NCBI RefSeq assembly: GCF_004114935.1
Contig: NZ_CP022221.1
Coordinates: 2,501,001 to 2,565,000, forward strand
Length of the DNA stretch: 64,000 bases
From: Bradyrhizobium zhanjiangense
Lineage (GTDB): Bacteria; Pseudomonadota; Alphaproteobacteria; Rhizobiales; Xanthobacteraceae
Direction: 5' to 3'
This document shows, piece after piece, positions 36,851 through 46,171 of this stretch. The position numbers and the translations under genes were made by a program. The notes under the pieces were generated by a model. It was not told the DNA's origin and did not search any database. It was given only the letters and a program-made list of their open reading frames with translations. Positions within the stretch are counted from its first letter, which is position 1, and each line of letters starts with the position of its first letter.

Positions 36851-36906
36851 TCAAATAGGTCCCGCGCTGGACTTGCGGCGAGATCTGTGACGCGGGACCT
36901 ATTTGA
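36851..36906. repeat. Perfect 16-bp inverted repeat near the IS91-type right end
   Basis: TCAAATAGGTCCCGCG (36851-36866) is the exact inverted complement of 36891-36906, with a 24-base spacer. Position after the transposase gene and the size suggest a terminus or replication-termination hairpin of the IS91-type element, or the end of a small unrecognised inserted element. This is inference. Confidence 0.75.
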
Positions 36907-36916
36907 ACCCTCCAGT

Positions 36917-37010
36917 ATTCGAGATGATCTCGCCCACCATTCCGATTTGAAGTCGCCCACCCATTCCGAGATGAAGTCGCCCATGCTTCCGGGATGATGT
37001 CGCCCGGGTG
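36917..37010. repeat. IS21-family left terminus with four tandem binding-site-like repeats
   Basis: Four adjacent units of about 22-24 bases share the pattern ATTCCGAGATGAAGTCGCCCA with variation, beginning at about 36917, 36939, 36963 and 36987. Multiple terminal repeats of this size that bind the transposase are characteristic of IS21-family ends. The istA start follows at 37071. The lack of unique spacers excludes a CRISPR array. Confidence 0.72.
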
Positions 37011-37070
37011 ACGAGGCCTCTTCTGGCTCCCATAGGTCGTCCCTTTCGGCTTTGCGAAGGGGGACCCTGG

Positions 37071-37427
37071 ATGCCGACGGAGAGGCTTGCGATGCGCCGT
37101 GTGCGCGATGTGATCAGGATGAAGGCGGCTGGACTGCCGAGCCGCGAGATTGCGCGGCGGATGGGCGCGGCGCCCTCGACAGTGCGGTTGACCATCCGGC
37201 GGTTCGAGGCCGCAGGCCTGAGCTGGCCGTTGCCCGACGAACTCACGGACGCGGCCCTGGAGGCCCGCCTGTTCGCCAAGACCGGCAACGGCAACCGGCA
37301 GGGTCACCGCCGCATCGCCGAGCCGACTGGCGGCGGTGCACCGCGAGCTCAAGCGCAAGCACGTGACGCTGTCGATCCTGTGGGAGGAGTACATTGCCGC
37401 CGAGCCCGGCGGATACCGGTACTCGCG
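37071..37427 (+). pseudogene. istA: IS21-family transposase IstA, 5' part
   Basis: The start MPTERLAMRRVRDVIRMKAAGLPSREIARR and the following helix-turn-helix (MGAAPSTVRLTIRRFEAAG) are typical of IstA. A one-base frameshift near 37310 moves the continuation (HRELKRKHVTLSILWEEYIA) into another frame, and the gene is then cut after codons for YSR by a recombinase-in-trio element at 37428. The gene resumes exactly at 40834. The gene is dead for two reasons: the frameshift and the insertion. Confidence 0.82.
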
Positions 37428-37554
37428 TTATGTTGCGGCCAGATTTATGTTGTGCGAGGAGCGATAATTGCGGGAGCCTGAGCTCTGCGGGCATTGTTCA
37501 CGCAACATAATTCGACGTCTGGGTAGCGAACCTTTTGTCCAATGGAGGCTCGCT

Positions 37555-38777
37555 ATGGATCAGACGATATATTCCATTCCCTTGACCGTACCCCACCGTG
37601 ATGACGCGCCATTCACCGACGAGCGGTACCGGTACCTTCGCCACTGTGCAGAAGCCGGTGCGACCGCAGCTTCTCTCAAGATCAAGCGCAACGAGCTGTT
37701 GCGGATTGCCGCACGTCTCGGTCCAGATGCTTCGCAGGGCATCGATATCGAGGCACTCCAACGGATCGCGACCGAGCGTCTGCGCCTGACGGGGGCTGCC
37801 ACCGCAGCACGAAGAGTGGTCGACATCGGACGGCCTTGGCTTCGATTTCTCGGTTGGTGGCGTGAACCAACCGTCGTGTTTCAGTACCAGAGCCAACTCG
37901 ACCAGTATGTGACATGGATGCGCAATGAGCGCGGATTCTCGCCATCGACGGTGGAGCAATGGAGCCGGATAATCGGCAGGTTCCTGCGCTGGTGCGACAA
38001 AACCAACCGGCAACTCAGGGACCTTCAGCCTGAAGACGTTGACGCCTATTTTGTCGCCCAGGCGACGGGACGATGGTCCCGCGTTTCGGTGGCCAACACA
38101 GCCTCTGCCTTGCGGGGATTTCTGCGCTACGCGGCAAAGCGGGGAATGTGTACGGACCGCTTAGCGGCCTCGATTTGCCGGCCTCGGCTTTATCGTCAGG
38201 AGTCGCTGCCGTATGCCCCAGAGTGGTTCGACGTGCAGCGCATGTTGGCCGACGCCGAGACTGACAACCCCGGGACATCCGCGATCGTGCGATCCTGCTG
38301 TTGCTCGCGGTCTACGGGATGCGCAGCGGCGAAGCGGCGGCATTGCGCCTTGATCAGATTGACTGGGCCGGTAGGACGCTACGGCTTTTCCGCCTGAAGC
38401 GCCGGCAGCCGCAGATCTATCCCCTGGTTCCCTCTGCGGCTGAGGCGCTCGCCCGCTACATCGACACGGTGCGGCCGCTATCATCGTGCCCGGAAGTGTT
38501 CCTCTGCATGCACGCGCCCCGTCGACCGTTGAAGGCAGGGAGCATTTATGATGTCGCCAACCGCAGATTTGTTGCACTTGGAATCGACGCTGCCCACCGC
38601 GGTGGCCATGCGTTGCGCCACGCCTGCGCCTCCCGGCTTCTCGCCGAAGGTCTGTCGATAAAGGAGATCGGGGACCATTTGGGACATCGCAGCGCGGCGT
38701 CAACCAGCATCTACGCCAAGGTGAACATGCAGGCGCTTCGCGAGGTCGGAGCGTTCGACCTGGGAGGCCTCCAATGA
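37555..38777 (+). pseudogene. RIT element recombinase A, one frameshift
   Basis: The first tyrosine recombinase of the trio would have about 407 residues. MDQTIYSIPLTVPHRDD begins at ATG 37555 with GGAGG seven bases upstream. The core-binding domain (WMRNERGFSPSTVEQWSRIIGRFL) is in the first frame. A single-base lesion near 38283 separates it from the catalytic domain, which shows YGMRSGEAAALRLDQID (first Arg), HALRHACASRLLAEG (His and second Arg) and LGHRSAASTSIYAKV (Tyr nucleophile). The stop at 38775-38777 overlaps the ATG of the next recombinase by four bases. Without the lesion the gene would be complete. Confidence 0.84.
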
Positions 38778-39716
38778 GGCTGACCCATGTTGTCGACGCC
38801 TATCTGGCCAAGCAGCGCTCACTGGGGGCGCGTTTCGAGTCGGCTGAGGTTCTGCTCCGTAGGTTCTGCCGAGCGATGGGCAATCGAGATATCGGCGAAG
38901 TCACCCCAGAGGCGGTAGCCGAGTTCCTCCAAGGCAAAGGATCGCTCAGTGCCACCTGGATGCTGCGATATAGGGTTTTGAGCGGCCTTTATCGATTCGC
39001 CATCAGTCGCGGGTACGCAGCATCCTCCCACTGCCGACATCGTTTCCAAAGCTGCTGCCGCAACAAACGCCCTATGTTTATTCCACGGAAGAACTGCGCC
39101 GCCTGTTGGACGCGACCTCGATCCTGGAGGTTGGGCATCGCCCTCATGTGCCAGCTATGTACCGTACGCTCCTCTTATTGCTGTACGGAAGCGGCATGCG
39201 CATTGGCGAGGCGCTTCGTTTGGTCCTGCAAGACGTGGATCTGACTGATCAGGTCATCACCGTCCGTGACACGAAGTTCTTCAAAACGCGCCTCGTGCCT
39301 ATCGGACCAAAGCTCAACCAGGAATTGGTCGAGTACGTCGAGCGCCGTCGCCGGCTCCCTCTGCCGCGCGGGCAAGAATCTCCATTATTCACTACGCGCG
39401 GCAGTCGACCGTGGCACTATGTGCGGGTCATCTCCTGGTTCAGCATGTCCGCCGGGCCGCCGGAATCAGTTGCCCTGTCGGCGAGCCTCGACCTCCACGG
39501 CTGCACGATATTCGCCACACAGCCGCGGTGCACCGGGTAATTGCATGGTATCGCTCCGGCCAGGAGGTGCAGCGACTGCTTCCGCAACTCGCCACCTACC
39601 TTGGCCACATCGATATCCGTTCAACCCAGCGCTATTTGCAGATGACGCCAGATCTCCTCCAGGCGGCCAGCGAGCGCTTTGCCCTGTACGCGATGGAGGC
39701 CGACCATGAAGGATAA
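38774..39716 (+). pseudogene. RIT element recombinase B, two frameshifts
   Basis: The second recombinase (about 312 residues when rebuilt) starts MRLTHVVDAYLAKQRSLGARF at the ATG overlapping the first gene. Its frame is lost near 39025, resumes in a second frame with YVYSTEELRRLLDATS and GSGMRIGEALRLVLQDVDL (first catalytic Arg), and shifts again near 39435. The last piece holds HDIRHTAAVHRVIAWY (His, Arg) and LGHIDIRSTQRYLQM (Tyr). It ends in CATGAAGGATAA at 39716, overlapping the start of recombinase C by 11 bases. Both lesions are single-base changes. Confidence 0.84.
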
Positions 39717-40701
39717 GAGCCTGCTTGGTCCGTGGATCCGGCGGTTCTTGCTGGAACATCTGGTCGCCGAGCGCAATCTTTCCCGCAACACCCAAGCCAG
39801 CTACCGCGACACGCTGACATTGTTGCTGCCGTTCGCCAGCAAGCAGGGAGGCTGCGCCATCGATCGCATGACCGTGGAAGAGCTGACGCCGGAAGTCGTC
39901 CGCAAGTTCCTGGACCACCTGGAGCGCGATCGCCGGTGCAGCGAGGTTACCCGCAACCAACGGCTGGCGACCATCCATTCACTGGCGCGCTTTATCGGGA
40001 CGCGTTCGCCGATCCACCTGGCCTGGTGTTCCGAGATACGGGCAGTGCCGTTCAAGAAGACGGCCAAGACCGCGATCGGATACCTCGAAAAGGCCGAGAT
40101 GGACGCGTTGCTAAATCAACCTGACAGACGCACGAGTCTTGGGGTGCGGGACCATGTTCTGCTGCTTTTCCTATACAACAGCGGTGCTCGCGCCGATGAG
40201 GCAGCAAAATTGACGGTCGGCAATCTCCAACTGGGTGCGTCTCCGTCAGTGCGACTTCACGGTAAGGGCAACAAGGTTAGAATCTGTCCATTGTGGTCAA
40301 CGACCGCAACCTCGTTGACTCGTCTTGTGGCCGACCGGAACAAAAGTGAAGCGGTCTTTCTCGGGCGGACGAACCAGCCTTTGACGCGCTTCGGAATACA
40401 CCGTCTCGTGACGCAATATGCCGCCATGGCGGGCGAAACGGTGCCGACGTTGGCGACGAAGCGCGTAAGCCCACATACGGTTCGGCACACAACGGCGGTG
40501 CACCTGCTGCGCGCCGGCGTCGACATCAACACGATCCGTGCTTGGCTGGGCCACGTGTCATTAGACACCACGCACATCTATGCTGAAGTCGACCTGGAAA
40601 TGAAAGCAGAGGCGTTAGCCAGGGTCGACATCAGCAGTCTGAGGCCGCCGCCTCGGCAACCCTCTCTCCCGTCGTTGATGGCATTCCTGAAGGCCCTGTA
40701 G
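39706..40701 (+). CDS. RIT element recombinase C (tyrosine recombinase)
   Basis: The third recombinase (331 residues) is intact. The N-terminal core-binding domain (FLLEHLVAERNLSRNTQASYRDTLTLLLPF) is followed by the catalytic domain with YNSGARADEAAKLTVGNL (Arg), a Lys-bearing beta-hairpin (LHGKGNKVRICPLW), HTVRHTTAVHLLRAG (His and Arg) and LGHVSLDTTHIYAEVD (Tyr nucleophile). ATG 39706 lies inside the end of recombinase B, so translation is coupled. The protein is a phage-integrase-type enzyme that would cut and join DNA at the ends of the element, probably together with A and B, whose individual roles are not established. Confidence 0.92.
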   Translation: MKDKSLLGPWIRRFLLEHLVAERNLSRNTQASYRDTLTLLLPFASKQGGCAIDRMTVEELTPEVVRKFLDHLERDRRCSEVTRNQRLATIHSLARFIGTRSPIHLAWCSEIRAVPFKKTAKTAIGYLEKAEMDALLNQPDRRTSLGVRDHVLLLFLYNSGARADEAAKLTVGNLQLGASPSVRLHGKGNKVRICPLWSTTATSLTRLVADRNKSEAVFLGRTNQPLTRFGIHRLVTQYAAMAGETVPTLATKRVSPHTVRHTTAVHLLRAGVDINTIRAWLGHVSLDTTHIYAEVDLEMKAEALARVDISSLRPPPRQPSLPSLMAFLKAL

Positions 40702-40801
40702 GTCGAAAGGTCACACTCTTATGTTGCGGAGCGAGCCGAGGAAATTGGCGCAATCCTTGGCTCGCTCCAGCAGCGACAACATAAATCTGGCGGCAACATA
40801 A

Positions 40802-40833
40802 CGCGAGATATGTTCACGATCACATATCTCGCG
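40802..40833. repeat. Palindrome between the RIT right end and the resumed istA
   Basis: CGCGAGATATGT (40802-40813) and ACATATCTCGCG (40822-40833) are perfect inverted complements around TCACGATC. Its outer CGCGAG is also the inverted complement of the CTCGCG that precedes the left RIT end, so the inverted repeats of the element effectively extend by 6 bases. The segment is not part of istA, as its removal restores the frame. Confidence 0.85.
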
Positions 40834-41754
40834 CTTCTGCGAGCTTTACCGCGCCTGGGAGGGCCGCCTGTCGGTGACGATGCGCCAGTCGCATGCGGCC
40901 GGCGACAAATTGTTCGTCGACTACGCGGGCGACGGCGTGCCGGTGGTGGTCGACCGCCTCACCGGCGAGCGGAGGACGGCGCAGGTCTTCGTCGCCGTGC
41001 TCGGCGCCTCGAACTTCACCTATGCGCAGGCGACGTGGACCCAGGGGCTTGCCGACTGGATCAGCGCCCACGTCGGCACCTTGGCGGCGATCGACGGCGT
41101 GCCGGCGCTGCTGGTGCCCGACAACACCAAGGTCGCGGTCATCAAGGCGAGCCTCTACGACCCGCAGATCAATCGCACCTATGCGGAGATGGCCGCGCAT
41201 TACGGCACGGCCGTCTTGCCGGCGCGACCACGCAAGCCGCGCGACAAGGCCAAGGTCGAGCAAGCCGTCCTCATCATCGAGCGCTGGCTGCTCGGCCGCC
41301 TGCGCCACCGCGTCTTCTACAGCCTCGCCGAGGTCAACGCAGCGATCGGCGAGTTGCTGACCAGGCTCAACGAGGAGCGGCTCGGCGTGACGCGCCGTCG
41401 GCTGCTCGAGGAGGTCGACCGGCCGGCGCTCAAGCCGTTGCCGGCGAGCCCCTACGTGCTCGCCGAGTGGCGTATCCGCCGGTCAGCCTCGACTACCACG
41501 TCGAGGTGGAGAAGCACTACTACAGCGTTCCGCATCGCTTCGCGCGTGCCGAGGTCGAGGTCCGGTTCACCGCCCGCACCGTCGAGATCTTCCACAAGGG
41601 CGAGCGGATTGCCGCGCATCAGCGCATGAGCGGCAATCACAAGCATACCACCGTGCCGGAGCACATGGCCTCCAGCCATCGCCGCTACGCCGGCTGGACC
41701 ATCGCGCGCATCCGCCAGGACGCCGCTGCGATCGGCCCGGCGACCAGCGCGTAG
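40834..41754 (+). pseudogene. istA: IS21-family transposase IstA, 3' part, frameshifted and truncated
   Basis: The gene resumes with [20 protein letters not shown] and the catalytic core: [14 protein letters not shown] (first Asp), [14 protein letters not shown] (second Asp) and [20 protein letters not shown] (Glu region). A frameshift near 41460 moves the C-terminal part ([36 protein letters not shown] and RRYAGWTIARIRQDA) into another frame, ending at 41754. The last about 60 residues and the whole istB ATPase gene are missing, so this IS21-family element is a 5'-end remnant. Confidence 0.84.
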
Positions 41755-42025
41755 GGCTCTAGCGTGGGACCTGGCGAACGGTCTCATACTAGAGCTGCCT
41801 GGCAGAACTTACTGCAGATCGGCGAAGACCTCCGGGTCGTCGCCAGGAGTGTGAACGAAGTATGTCCATGAGATGGATACTTGATCTATAGACGATGCCG
41901 AGCGTATGGCAGAATGAGCAGGCCTTGGTTCGCCTAGTATACTTGCGGACCATTAAGGCACTCCACCATGGCATTTGGCGACCGTCTCGGCGTCCGGAAA
42001 CGAAACGCCGCACGCTCAAGAGTCA

Positions 42026-43455
42026 TCAAAATCTCGGATCAATTGGCGTTTCCATGGGACAGCCGGCCTCGATGACGGCTGCTGCTTCCAGCAAAATATC
42101 CTCCCTAAACCGAGGCCCGACAATTTGCACGCCGGTCGGCAGGCCACCAGATAGGCCGGTCGGCACTGAAATGGCGGGCAACCCGAGAACGGCGAGTGTG
42201 TAACACGGGACCATGATGCGACGCATCCAGTTCAGGCTTTCGGCATCGTCGCGATCGTGTGAGTGTTCTAGTGGTAGCTCAGACGAAACAGGATGAAGCA
42301 GTAATGGAAAGTCGCGCATGAAAATGTTGTAGCGCCTGATCCACCCCGTTCGCCGCGCAAGAGCCTCCATATATTGATACGTGTCGGTCGCCGGAGCATC
42401 CTTCATATCGTTCGCGTGCAGCTTCCGCAGGCGATCGTCTCCATATTGCTGTATCAAGGGAGTGGAGTAATACGGGGCTTCGGCCCTGATGATTTTGAAC
42501 CAGTCCTCAAAGATTGCGAAAAAGTCTGGAGGATCGACCGCCTCCACGGTGTAACCCGCTTCCTCCAGCAGCCTTCCAGCACGTTGCACCGCCTCTGCAA
42601 CCACCGGATTGACGCCGGTTTGCGTAGGGTCGACCGACACAGCGACTCGCTTCGGCAGCGGCGGCCCTTGCAACGGTGCCGGCACCCACCACGGATCTCG
42701 TGGATCCCCTTTGCCATGACCTCCAGCGCCAGACTGATGTCGCGGATGTGCCGCGCGAGCGGTCCTTGCACCGAGAAAAGCTGCCCAGATAGTGGACGTT
42801 CACGCTTCGCGGACGGCTGAAACGCTGGCACGCGCCCAAAGCTTGGACGCAGTCCAGCTACGCCTGTGCAATAGGCTGGATACCGGATCGACCCCGAAAT
42901 GTCGTTGCCGTGACCGATCGGGGCAATGCCTACCGCAACCGAAGTCGCTGCTCCGCCGCTCGATCCGCCTGGTGTGTGAGCTTCGGACCACGGGTTCATC
43001 GTGTGCCCATGCAACTCATTGTGGGTGAACGCACGAAAGGAAAAGGTAGGCGTATTGGTCCGGCCAATTATTACAGCGCCAGCCGACTTCAGATTTGCAA
43101 CGACGGGGCTGTCTTCGGTAGCAATATTGTTCCGGAATGCGACGACTCCGTCGCTCGATGCCTCGCCCACCTGATCGACATTGATCTTGATGGTGACGGG
43201 GACGCCATGCAAAGCGCCGAAAGTATCACCGCGCGCGACGGCGGCATCCGCAGCTTCAGCTGCCTTGAGCGCCGCCTCTGGGGTGGGAACGACGACGGAA
43301 TTCACCTTCGGATCGACCCGATCCAAACGGTCCAGACAGGATTTTACAACCTCTGTGCTGGATACCGCACCGCGCCGGATCTCGCACGCGAGATCAACTG
43401 CGTCCCACTTCCACAACTCTGTCGGCAAACTCGACCCCACGCTCAACTTCGTCAT
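42026..43455 (-). pseudogene. Amidase-signature-family hydrolase, one frameshift
   Basis: The rebuilt protein of about 476 residues belongs to the amidase signature family, using a Ser-cis-Ser-Lys triad. The first frame contains GVPVTIKINVDQ (Lys), PGGSSGGAATSVAVG (first Ser region) and GNDISGSIRYPAYC (nucleophile region). A one-base loss in a GGGG run near 42708 breaks it. The second frame continues DPRDPWWVPAPLQGP, then AQRAGRLLEEAGY-like helices, and ends LPTGVQIVGPRFREDILLEAA to 42026. The ATG ending at 43455 has GGAG upstream. The natural substrate (an amide or carbamoyl compound) cannot be told. No operon partner is seen on the minus strand. Confidence 0.85.
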
Positions 43456-43640
43456 CACGATCTCCTGCGTTTTTGCGTTCGCGCTCGGCTGCTGCTAACG
43501 CGCACCAATGCTCCGACCTGGAGCATTGGCTCATGTTCGACAGATAAAGCCTCGTCCCACAGCCTTGGTTACCGTATAAAATCGGGATGGCTCAATTTCG
43601 CTGGAGGAAAGCGACGGTCCAGCGTGTGGGGCAGGCTGTT

Positions 43641-44204
43641 TCAGGTTGCCTTGCTTTTCGCGACGTGGGTGGCGATCGCGTCCATCAGCGGCGGCGACAG
43701 GCAGTCATAGGGCTCAAGCCCAAGCTCCTTCAGCCGTGACCTGATCCCGGCCATGTCGGCCGGCTTGACGCCGGACTCGATCACCGACGACACGAAGGCG
43801 GCAAATCCCGGGGCCGCCGAGCCGGACTCCCGGAACAGCTCGGGATGGACGAAGTCGAGGCCATAGAACGGATGGTTCTTGTTCTCGATCCGTCCGTACA
43901 TATGGGTGCCGCAGCCCGTGCAGGCCTGGCGCTGGATCGCCGCCGCGGCGTCGACGATTTTCAGCTTGTCGCCATTCTCCAGCACGGTGAGGTTCTCGCG
44001 CGGCACCACCGCGACCACCGAGAAGGTGGCGCCCGCAGGCTTCCAGCACTTGGTGCAGCCGCAGGCGTGGTTATGGGCAACATCGCCCTTGATGCCGACC
44101 TTGACCTGCTTGTCCGCGCATTTGCAGACCAGCGTACCACCGGCAAAACTGACGGTGCCTTGTTTGACGCCATTGTCGACCGACGGGTGGATATGGACAG
44201 TCAT
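43641..44204 (-). CDS. gfa: S-(hydroxymethyl)glutathione synthase (glutathione-dependent formaldehyde-activating enzyme)
   Basis: The 187-residue protein belongs to the Gfa family, which promotes the reaction of formaldehyde with glutathione to S-hydroxymethylglutathione, the substrate of the neighbouring dehydrogenase. Zinc-binding cysteines of the beta-tent fold are present in [21 protein letters not shown] and [13 protein letters not shown]. The C-terminus ([29 protein letters not shown]) is typical. It is cytoplasmic with no signal peptide. Composition is high-GC and core-like, unlike most of the window. It follows the class III alcohol dehydrogenase gene after 32 bases on the same strand, so the two form a short operon for formaldehyde detoxification or methanol-related C1 oxidation. 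Confidence 0.95.
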   Translation of the reverse strand: MTVHIHPSVDNGVKQGTVSFAGGTLVCKCADKQVKVGIKGDVAHNHACGCTKCWKPAGATFSVVAVVPRENLTVLENGDKLKIVDAAAAIQRQACTGCGTHMYGRIENKNHPFYGLDFVHPELFRESGSAAPGFAAFVSSVIESGVKPADMAGIRSRLKELGLEPYDCLSPPLMDAIATHVAKSKAT

Positions 44205-44236
44205 TGACCTATCCTCTTAGTGCTTGGTGTTTGATT

Positions 44237-45346
44237 TCAGAATACGACGACCGAACGGATTGACTTGCCCTCGTGCATCAGGTCAAAGCCCTTGTTGATC
44301 TCGTCGAGCTTCAGCACGTGGGTGATCATCGGATCGATGTGGATCTTTCCGTTCATGTACCAGTCGACGATCTTCGGCACGTCGGTGCGGCCGCGCGCGC
44401 CGCCGAAGGCGGTGCCCTTCCAGACCCGCCCGGTGACGAGCTGGAACGGCCGGGTCGCGATCTCCTTGCCGGATTCCGCAACGCCGATCACCACCGAGAC
44501 GCCCCAGCCGCGATGGCAGGCTTCCAGCGCCTGGCGCATCACGTTGGTGTTGCCGGTGCAGTCGAAGGTGTAGTCGGCGCCGCCGTCGGTCAGCGTGACG
44601 AGGTGCGCGACGATGTCGCCGGTGACCTTCTTCGGATTGACGAAATGCGTCATGCCGAACTTGCGGCCCCATTCTTCCTTGCCGTCGTTGAAGTCGACGC
44701 CGATGATCTTGTCGGCGCCGACCATCTTGGCGCCCTGGATCACGTTGAGCCCGATGCCGCCGAGGCCGAACACGACGACGTTGGAGCCGGGCGTCACCTT
44801 TGCGGTATTGACCACCGCGCCGACGCCGGTCGTGACGCCGCAGCCGATGTAGCAGCTCTTGTCGAAGGGGGCGTCCTCGCGGATCTTTGCGACCGCGATT
44901 TCCGGCAGCACGGTGAAGTTCGAGAAGGTCGAGCAGCCCATGTAGTGGTAGATCGGCTTGCCCTTGTAGGAGAAGCGGCTGGTGCCGTCGGGCATCACGC
45001 CCTTGCCCTGCGTGGCGCGGATCGCGGTGCAGAGATTGGTCTTCTGGCTCAGGCAGCTTTTGCACTGCCGGCATTCCGGCGTGTAGAGCGGAATCACGTG
45101 GTCGCCCACCTTGACCGAGCTCACGTCGACGCCGACCTCGCGAACGATGCCGGCGCCTTCGTGGCCGAGGATCGAGGGGAAGATGCCCTCGCTGTCGAAA
45201 CCGTCGAGCGTATAGGCATCGGTGTGGCAGATGCCCGTCGCCTTGATCTCGACAAGGACCTCGCCCGCCTTGGGGCCTTCCAGGTCGAGCTCGACGATCT
45301 CAAGCGGCTTCTTTGCTTCAAATGCGACTGCGGCACGGGTCTTCAT
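44237..45346 (-). CDS. frmA: S-(hydroxymethyl)glutathione dehydrogenase / class III alcohol dehydrogenase
   Basis: The 369-residue zinc enzyme oxidises S-hydroxymethylglutathione to S-formylglutathione with NAD; it can also reduce S-nitrosoglutathione. Catalytic zinc ligands are in [12 protein letters not shown] (Cys) and LGHEGAGIV (His, Glu), structural zinc ligands in [15 protein letters not shown], and the NAD-binding motif is [15 protein letters not shown]. The sequence is complete from [14 protein letters not shown] to IRSVVVF. A GAAGGA ribosome binding site lies 8 bases before the ATG ending at 45346. The gfa gene follows. The pair is intact and probably maintained by selection, in contrast to the broken surroundings. 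The name adhC or flhA is also used for such genes. Confidence 0.95.
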   Translation of the reverse strand: MKTRAAVAFEAKKPLEIVELDLEGPKAGEVLVEIKATGICHTDAYTLDGFDSEGIFPSILGHEGAGIVREVGVDVSSVKVGDHVIPLYTPECRQCKSCLSQKTNLCTAIRATQGKGVMPDGTSRFSYKGKPIYHYMGCSTFSNFTVLPEIAVAKIREDAPFDKSCYIGCGVTTGVGAVVNTAKVTPGSNVVVFGLGGIGLNVIQGAKMVGADKIIGVDFNDGKEEWGRKFGMTHFVNPKKVTGDIVAHLVTLTDGGADYTFDCTGNTNVMRQALEACHRGWGVSVVIGVAESGKEIATRPFQLVTGRVWKGTAFGGARGRTDVPKIVDWYMNGKIHIDPMITHVLKLDEINKGFDLMHEGKSIRSVVVF

Positions 45347-46171
45347 TCTATATCCTTCGGCATTCTAGTGACGCCAAGCCGCCATCCAACAAACATCATA
45401 CACGTTGACCGTGCGTGATTTGGAACCGGCTGATTTGAGAGAGGTCGAGGCAGGATAAACTATGGAAGCTATGAGACTTGTGATTATGCAGTCCACGTCA
45501 GTTTGATGGCGGCATCGACGCAGTGACAATCACCGAGCTTAAAAATATTTGGGTCTCGATTGATGCAAATTTGGGGGCACTCACGCTCAAATGCCTCTCC
45601 GAATGTTACTATTCGAAGGATTTCGTACGCGCCCCAAGCACAAAGTACCGAGTTCGCTGGCAGCCGCATCCTTGACAAGCCACTGAGGCAGCCCTTTGAG
45701 AGGTAGACAAAGAGACCCCTCATTGACCTAAGCGATCGTAGCCAGATAGCTTTCAAGCGAAAGACCAATACACGACGGCAGGCCAGCCGCGCGCCCTGGA
45801 ACAATCAAGCGGGACTTGCATAGCCCACTTGAGCAATTCAATGCGGAGTAAAACGCATCAAAATCGTTCTCGTCTTGGCTAGCACTTCCGCCTACTGATC
45901 CTACCTCGGCTCGGAGGAATTGAGGATATTATAATGACACGAGCATATCCAGCCAAGTTACCTGTACACGGGCAAGAATTTGCCAATGATGTAGAAGGGC
46001 ATGAGCGCCTCATCGAAGACGGTCGAGCAGCATTCGACACCCGAGCGCTCAGCCCCAGCACGCTTCTTCGTCCTGTAAGCATTCAAACCAATGATAGTTG
46101 CTGATGCCTCTCGCACCTATTCCTCCATTCTACGCGTCGGCTTGCAAAACCGAGCGCCATGACGGCCTCGG
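45347..46171. other. Intergenic region holding one small ORF
   Basis: No established gene family is visible. The only ORF with a good translation signal is the 56-codon one at 45934-46104, annotated separately. The first part (45347-45900) is rich in short overlapping ORFs and contains the promoter region of the alcohol dehydrogenase, which I cannot locate precisely. Confidence 0.4.
45934..46104 (+). CDS. Possible small protein (56 aa), function unknown
   Basis: The ORF is shorter than usual length cut-offs. It starts at ATG 45934, preceded by GGAGGAATTGAGGATATTATA-type sequence (GGAGG at 45913-45917 and GAGG at 45922-45925, the latter 8 bases from the ATG). It encodes a hydrophilic protein beginning MTRAYPAKLPVHGQEFANDV, with HERLIEDGRAAFDTRALS in the middle. 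The regular amino-acid composition and the ribosome binding site favour a real gene, but no family is recognised. It may also be a remnant. Confidence 0.35.
   Translation: MTRAYPAKLPVHGQEFANDVEGHERLIEDGRAAFDTRALSPSTLLRPVSIQTNDSC

Larger units (their letters stand above)
34394..36916 (+). mobile_element. IS91-type element with tyrosine recombinase (approximate ends)
   Basis: The unit carries a tyrosine recombinase gene followed by an IS91-family transposase gene, a pairing that is known for a group of IS91-like elements. The left border is near a GAACGAAC sequence and a small CCCGC/GCGGG hairpin at about 34406-34419. The right border contains a perfect 16-bp inverted repeat (36851-36906) and another GAAC. 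IS91 elements move by rolling circle next to GAAC-like tetranucleotides and leave no target duplication. Exact ends are inferred. Confidence 0.6.
37428..40801 (+). mobile_element. Recombinase-in-trio (RIT) element inserted in istA
   Basis: Three consecutive tyrosine recombinase genes in the same direction, with overlapping stops and starts, are bounded by 26-bp inverted repeats (37428-37453 and 40776-40801) that differ at one position. This is the defining layout of RIT elements. The insertion splits istA. The 6 bases CTCGCG occur directly before the left end (37422-37427) and again at 40828-40833, after a 32-base palindrome that follows the right end. Removing 37428-40833 restores the IstA reading frame (YSR followed by [10 protein letters not shown]). 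Two of the three recombinase genes are frameshifted, so the element is probably immobile now. Confidence 0.85.

Noticed and set aside
36917..37010. Four short direct repeats resembling a CRISPR array
   Set aside because: The units are adjacent without unique spacers, vary in sequence, lie just before istA, and no cas gene is in the window; they fit IS21 terminal binding sites.
44273..45418. 381-residue plus-strand ORF over the class III alcohol dehydrogenase
   Set aside because: It is exactly antisense to a highly conserved enzyme, is rich in Ala/Asp/Val/His as expected from high-GC antisense frames, and has no domain.
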